From Clostridia bacterium (GTDB taxonomy: Bacteria > Bacillota > Clostridia > Christensenellales > CAG-314), in assembly GCA_028703495.1 (NCBI GenBank), contig JAQVMT010000001.1, forward strand, positions 62,001-126,000: a DNA stretch of 64,000 nucleotides, read 5' to 3'. The notes beneath the pieces were generated by a model, which made no database searches, was not told where the DNA came from, and worked only from the letters and a program-made list of their open reading frames with translations. Below, one piece after another: positions 61,927 to 64,000 of this stretch (position 1 is its first letter; every line of letters begins with the position of its first letter). The translations under genes and the position numbers were made by a program.

Positions 61927-62418
61927 ATGAGGATATTGGGATTCGATCCCGGGTTTGCGATTGTGGGCTACGGGATTATCGATTTAGCGGAGGGCGGCGT
62001 AACCGTTGTGGACTACGGAGTAATTACGACTCCTAAAGAGGATGAAATCGCCGTAAGGCTTGCCAGTATCGCAAATTGCGCGGATGAGCTGATAAAGAAA
62101 TACGCTCCCGACGAGATTGCCATGGAGGAGCTTTTTTTTGCGCGTAATACTACGACGGGAATAAGAGTCGCCGAAGCAAAGGGAGTGCTTATGGTATGCG
62201 GCATCAACCAATGCGGAAAGCTGTTCGAATATACGCCGTTGCAGGTCAAGATGGCTTTGACCGGCTATGGCAGAGCCGAAAAACGCCAAATTCAAGAGAT
62301 GGTGAGAATGCTTTTGTGCCTGCCGTCCATACCAAAGCCCGACGATGCGGCGGATGCTTTGGCTGTTGCACTCACCCACGCCCAAAGCCGCAAGCTAGGT
62401 GCAAGGATGATGAGATAA
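61927..62418 (+). CDS. ruvC: Crossover junction endodeoxyribonuclease RuvC
   Basis: Resolves Holliday junctions by symmetric cuts during recombination repair. The 163-residue protein has the catalytic acid cluster in GFDPG (Asp7), MEELFF (about 69) and the C-terminal DDAADALAVALTHA, with the conserved GVLMVCG and YTPLQVKMALTGYGRAEK. The ribosome site is weak (CGGAATACTT). First of ruvC-ruvA-ruvB, all on the plus strand. Confidence 0.96.
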   Translation: MRILGFDPGFAIVGYGIIDLAEGGVTVVDYGVITTPKEDEIAVRLASIANCADELIKKYAPDEIAMEELFFARNTTTGIRVAEAKGVLMVCGINQCGKLFEYTPLQVKMALTGYGRAEKRQIQEMVRMLLCLPSIPKPDDAADALAVALTHAQSRKLGARMMR

Positions 62419-62475
62419 GCACAAGCAACTCGGTCTGTGTTGTCAAACGGGACAGACAAATGTAAAGAATTATAT

Positions 62476-62640
62476 CTGTAATCGCGATAAGGAAATAACG
62501 ATTTAAAAATCGTCGATCGCAATCGGATAAATTGATTTTGCCTGTAGTCGTGACAAGGAAAAATAGTCTTTATTCAACGACCGCAATCGGATGTATTTAA
62601 TAATGTCTGTAACCGATAAGGGATTTGGTTAGATTGTGTG
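62476..62640. repeat. Degenerate ladder, period about 65 bp
   Basis: CTGTAATCGCGATAAGG (62476), CTGTAGTCGTGACAAGG (62542) and CTGTAACCGATAAGGG (62606) head successive units that also share GCAATCGGAT. They lie in the 255-bp gap between ruvC and ruvA. Confidence 0.8.
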
Positions 62641-62673
62641 TCGGCGGTATATTAAGTTAATATCGGGAGAAAT

Positions 62674-63270
62674 ATGATTAATTTTATATGTGGTGAAACG
62701 GTGGAGGTCAGGGATAATCTGGTCGTTTTGAAATGCAACGACATTGGATATGAATTGATTTGCTCCAACGTTACGGTTGTGGATTGCAGCGAGATAGGAA
62801 AGCAAATTCAGCTTTTCACATATCTTCAGGTAAGAGAGGACGGCATAAGCCTGTACGGCTTTTCCACGCCCGAAGAAAAAAATATGTTTTTGAGTATGCT
62901 CTCGGTGAGCGGTATCGGACCGAAAATGGCTATCGGGGTGCTTTCGGGCATATCCGTAAACGACCTTGCCATCGCGATAGTAACGGGCGATATTAACGCC
63001 TTGACGCGAATCAAGGGCTTGGGAAAAAAGACTGCCGAAAGGCTTATTTTGGAGCTGAAGGAAAAGATTTCTCCGCTCGAGGCTCTTTCTAAAAGGGATA
63101 AAAGCGTTAAGTCCGTTGTGCAGAGCGACAGCAACACCGCCGAGGCATTGGGAATATTAATGAGCTTGGGACTCAATAAAGCCGAAGCAAACAGGAGAAT
63201 CAATAAGGCTATCGAGGACGGCTGCGTGAGCAGTGAAAACATTTTGAACCACGCACTCAAAAATAAGTGA
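62674..63270 (+). CDS. ruvA: Holliday junction DNA helicase subunit RuvA
   Basis: DNA-binding tetramer that holds the Holliday junction and loads RuvB. The 198 residues show the N-terminal OB fold (MINFICGETVEVRDNLVVLK), the helix-hairpin-helix pair SGIGPKMAIGVLSG and IKGLGKKTAERLILELKEK, and a C-terminal RuvB-binding domain (AEALGILMSLGLNKAEANRR). Length is normal. GGGAGAA precedes the ATG. Confidence 0.96.
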   Translation: MINFICGETVEVRDNLVVLKCNDIGYELICSNVTVVDCSEIGKQIQLFTYLQVREDGISLYGFSTPEEKNMFLSMLSVSGIGPKMAIGVLSGISVNDLAIAIVTGDINALTRIKGLGKKTAERLILELKEKISPLEALSKRDKSVKSVVQSDSNTAEALGILMSLGLNKAEANRRINKAIEDGCVSSENILNHALKNK

Positions 63271-63420
63271 TGCGATTCAACCAAAACCGTGGTGCTGACA
63301 ATTGGCGGTATTTCGTGTGAGGAGAAATTGGGGGCATATAACAAATGAGCCTAATACTACTTTGTTGCGATATAGTATTTTGGCGAGCGGATCGGAATAA
63401 ATAGGCATAATAAAAGAGAT

Positions 63421-64000
63421 ATGATTGGATTTGACGACGAACAGGGAGCAAGAATTATTTCGGCGGTGAAGGGTATTGCCGACGTGGAAGTGGATAATTT
63501 GTTGCGCCCCAAAACCTTAAATGAATATGTAGGACAGGACAAAATCAAGAGTAATTTGCTTGTCTATATCAATGCCGCAAAAAACCGCGGAGAGCATTTG
63601 GATCATGTTTTGCTGTATGGACCTCCGGGACTCGGCAAAACCACGCTTTCTAGAATTATCGCAAATGAGCTGGAAACGCGCATAACCGTTACCAGTGGTC
63701 CCGCCATCGAAAGGGGTGCGGATTTGGCGGCGATTTTGACCAACCTTTCGCCCAACGAGGTACTGTTTATCGATGAGATACACCGCCTCAACCACGCAGT
63801 GGAGGAGATTTTGTACCCTGCAATGGAGGATTTCTCCTTGGATTTCGTTGTCGGAAAGGGACCTAGTGCAAAGAGCATAAGGATCAACCTTCCGCCCTTT
63901 ACGCTCATAGGCGCGACCACGCGCGCGGGAATGCTGACCGGACCGCTTCGCGACCGTTTTGGTGTCCACGCAAGATTGGAATTGTATTCGCCCGACGACC
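63421..64000 (+). CDS. ruvB: Holliday junction helicase motor RuvB, 5' part
   Basis: AAA+ motor for branch migration, open at the window edge after 193 codons. It has [20 protein letters not shown], Walker [33 protein letters not shown], Walker [12 protein letters not shown] and sensor 1 [10 protein letters not shown], all standard for RuvB. ATG 63421 gives [20 protein letters not shown]; the upstream ribosome site (AAAAGAGAT) is weak. No defect is seen in the part present. Confidence 0.95.
   Translation, partial: MIGFDDEQGARIISAVKGIADVEVDNLLRPKTLNEYVGQDKIKSNLLVYINAAKNRGEHLDHVLLYGPPGLGKTTLSRIIANELETRITVTSGPAIERGADLAAILTNLSPNEVLFIDEIHRLNHAVEEILYPAMEDFSLDFVVGKGPSAKSIRINLPPFTLIGATTRAGMLTGPLRDRFGVHARLELYSPDD

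Overview
The window looks like a chromosome segment of an uncultured, gut-type, spore-forming Clostridia-like Firmicute of fairly low G+C. The evidence is near-consensus sigma-A promoters (TTGACA-17-TATAAT), strong GGAGG ribosome sites, three sporulation genes of the sigma-E pathway (spoIIR, spoIIGA, sigE), a MinD/MinE pair, the rpmH-rnpA-yidD-yidC-khpB cassette and an arginine deiminase operon. A finer assignment (for example Christensenellales) is only a guess. No phage, plasmid, IS element, CRISPR array or tRNA gene was recognised.

Layout. 1-4640: the end of an rRNA operon (5S), then minD-minE-uppP and an isolated recF. 5020-8360: the rpmH-rnpA-yidD-yidC-khpB operon with a perfect promoter and a terminator; dnaA, dnaN, mnmE and mnmG are not beside it. 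8728-19184, minus strand: a small P-loop protein, aspB, prfA, a YqhQ-PrmC fusion, a SLOG-type protein, an acyl-ACP thioesterase, a beta-propeller-like lipoprotein and an orphan sensor kinase. 19874-29576: a 1,150-residue cell-surface protein, lgt, prs, an ABC-2 type exporter pair and proS. 30000-39340: a complete oligopeptide ABC operon, oppABCDF, in which all proteins except OppB carry large extra segments. 39380-46800: a DUF3899-like protein, mscS, a small 47-aa protein, degV behind a structured leader, two small membrane proteins, a PHP phosphoesterase, a VanW protein and a FlaR-type kinase. 47211-55184: spoIIR, alr, arcABC, spoIIGA-sigE. 55411-64000: an RND/MMPL exporter, a cluster of three multi-membrane-span proteins (two with a zinc ribbon), and ruvC-ruvA-ruvB, with ruvB running off the end.

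The most unusual signal is in the spaces between genes. Many long gaps hold local ladders of degenerate repeats (period about 33-112 bp), and several rungs are recognisable copies of the end of the adjoining gene. The minD 3' end is repeated at 77/78 identity just after its stop codon. Decayed tail copies follow prfA, natB (units in phase, each ending in TAG), the sensor kinase gene, arcC and the RND exporter. The 5' end of recF has a decayed copy upstream. The Lgt protein seems to have grown an in-frame repeated tail in the same way. This points to a recurrent short-range duplication process acting at gene borders.

Functionally the region combines cell division and envelope synthesis (Min, UppP, Alr, Lgt, YidC), translation (L34, RnpA, RF1 with its methyltransferase, ProRS), peptide and arginine catabolism (Opp, ArcABC), spore development and recombination (RecF, RuvABC).
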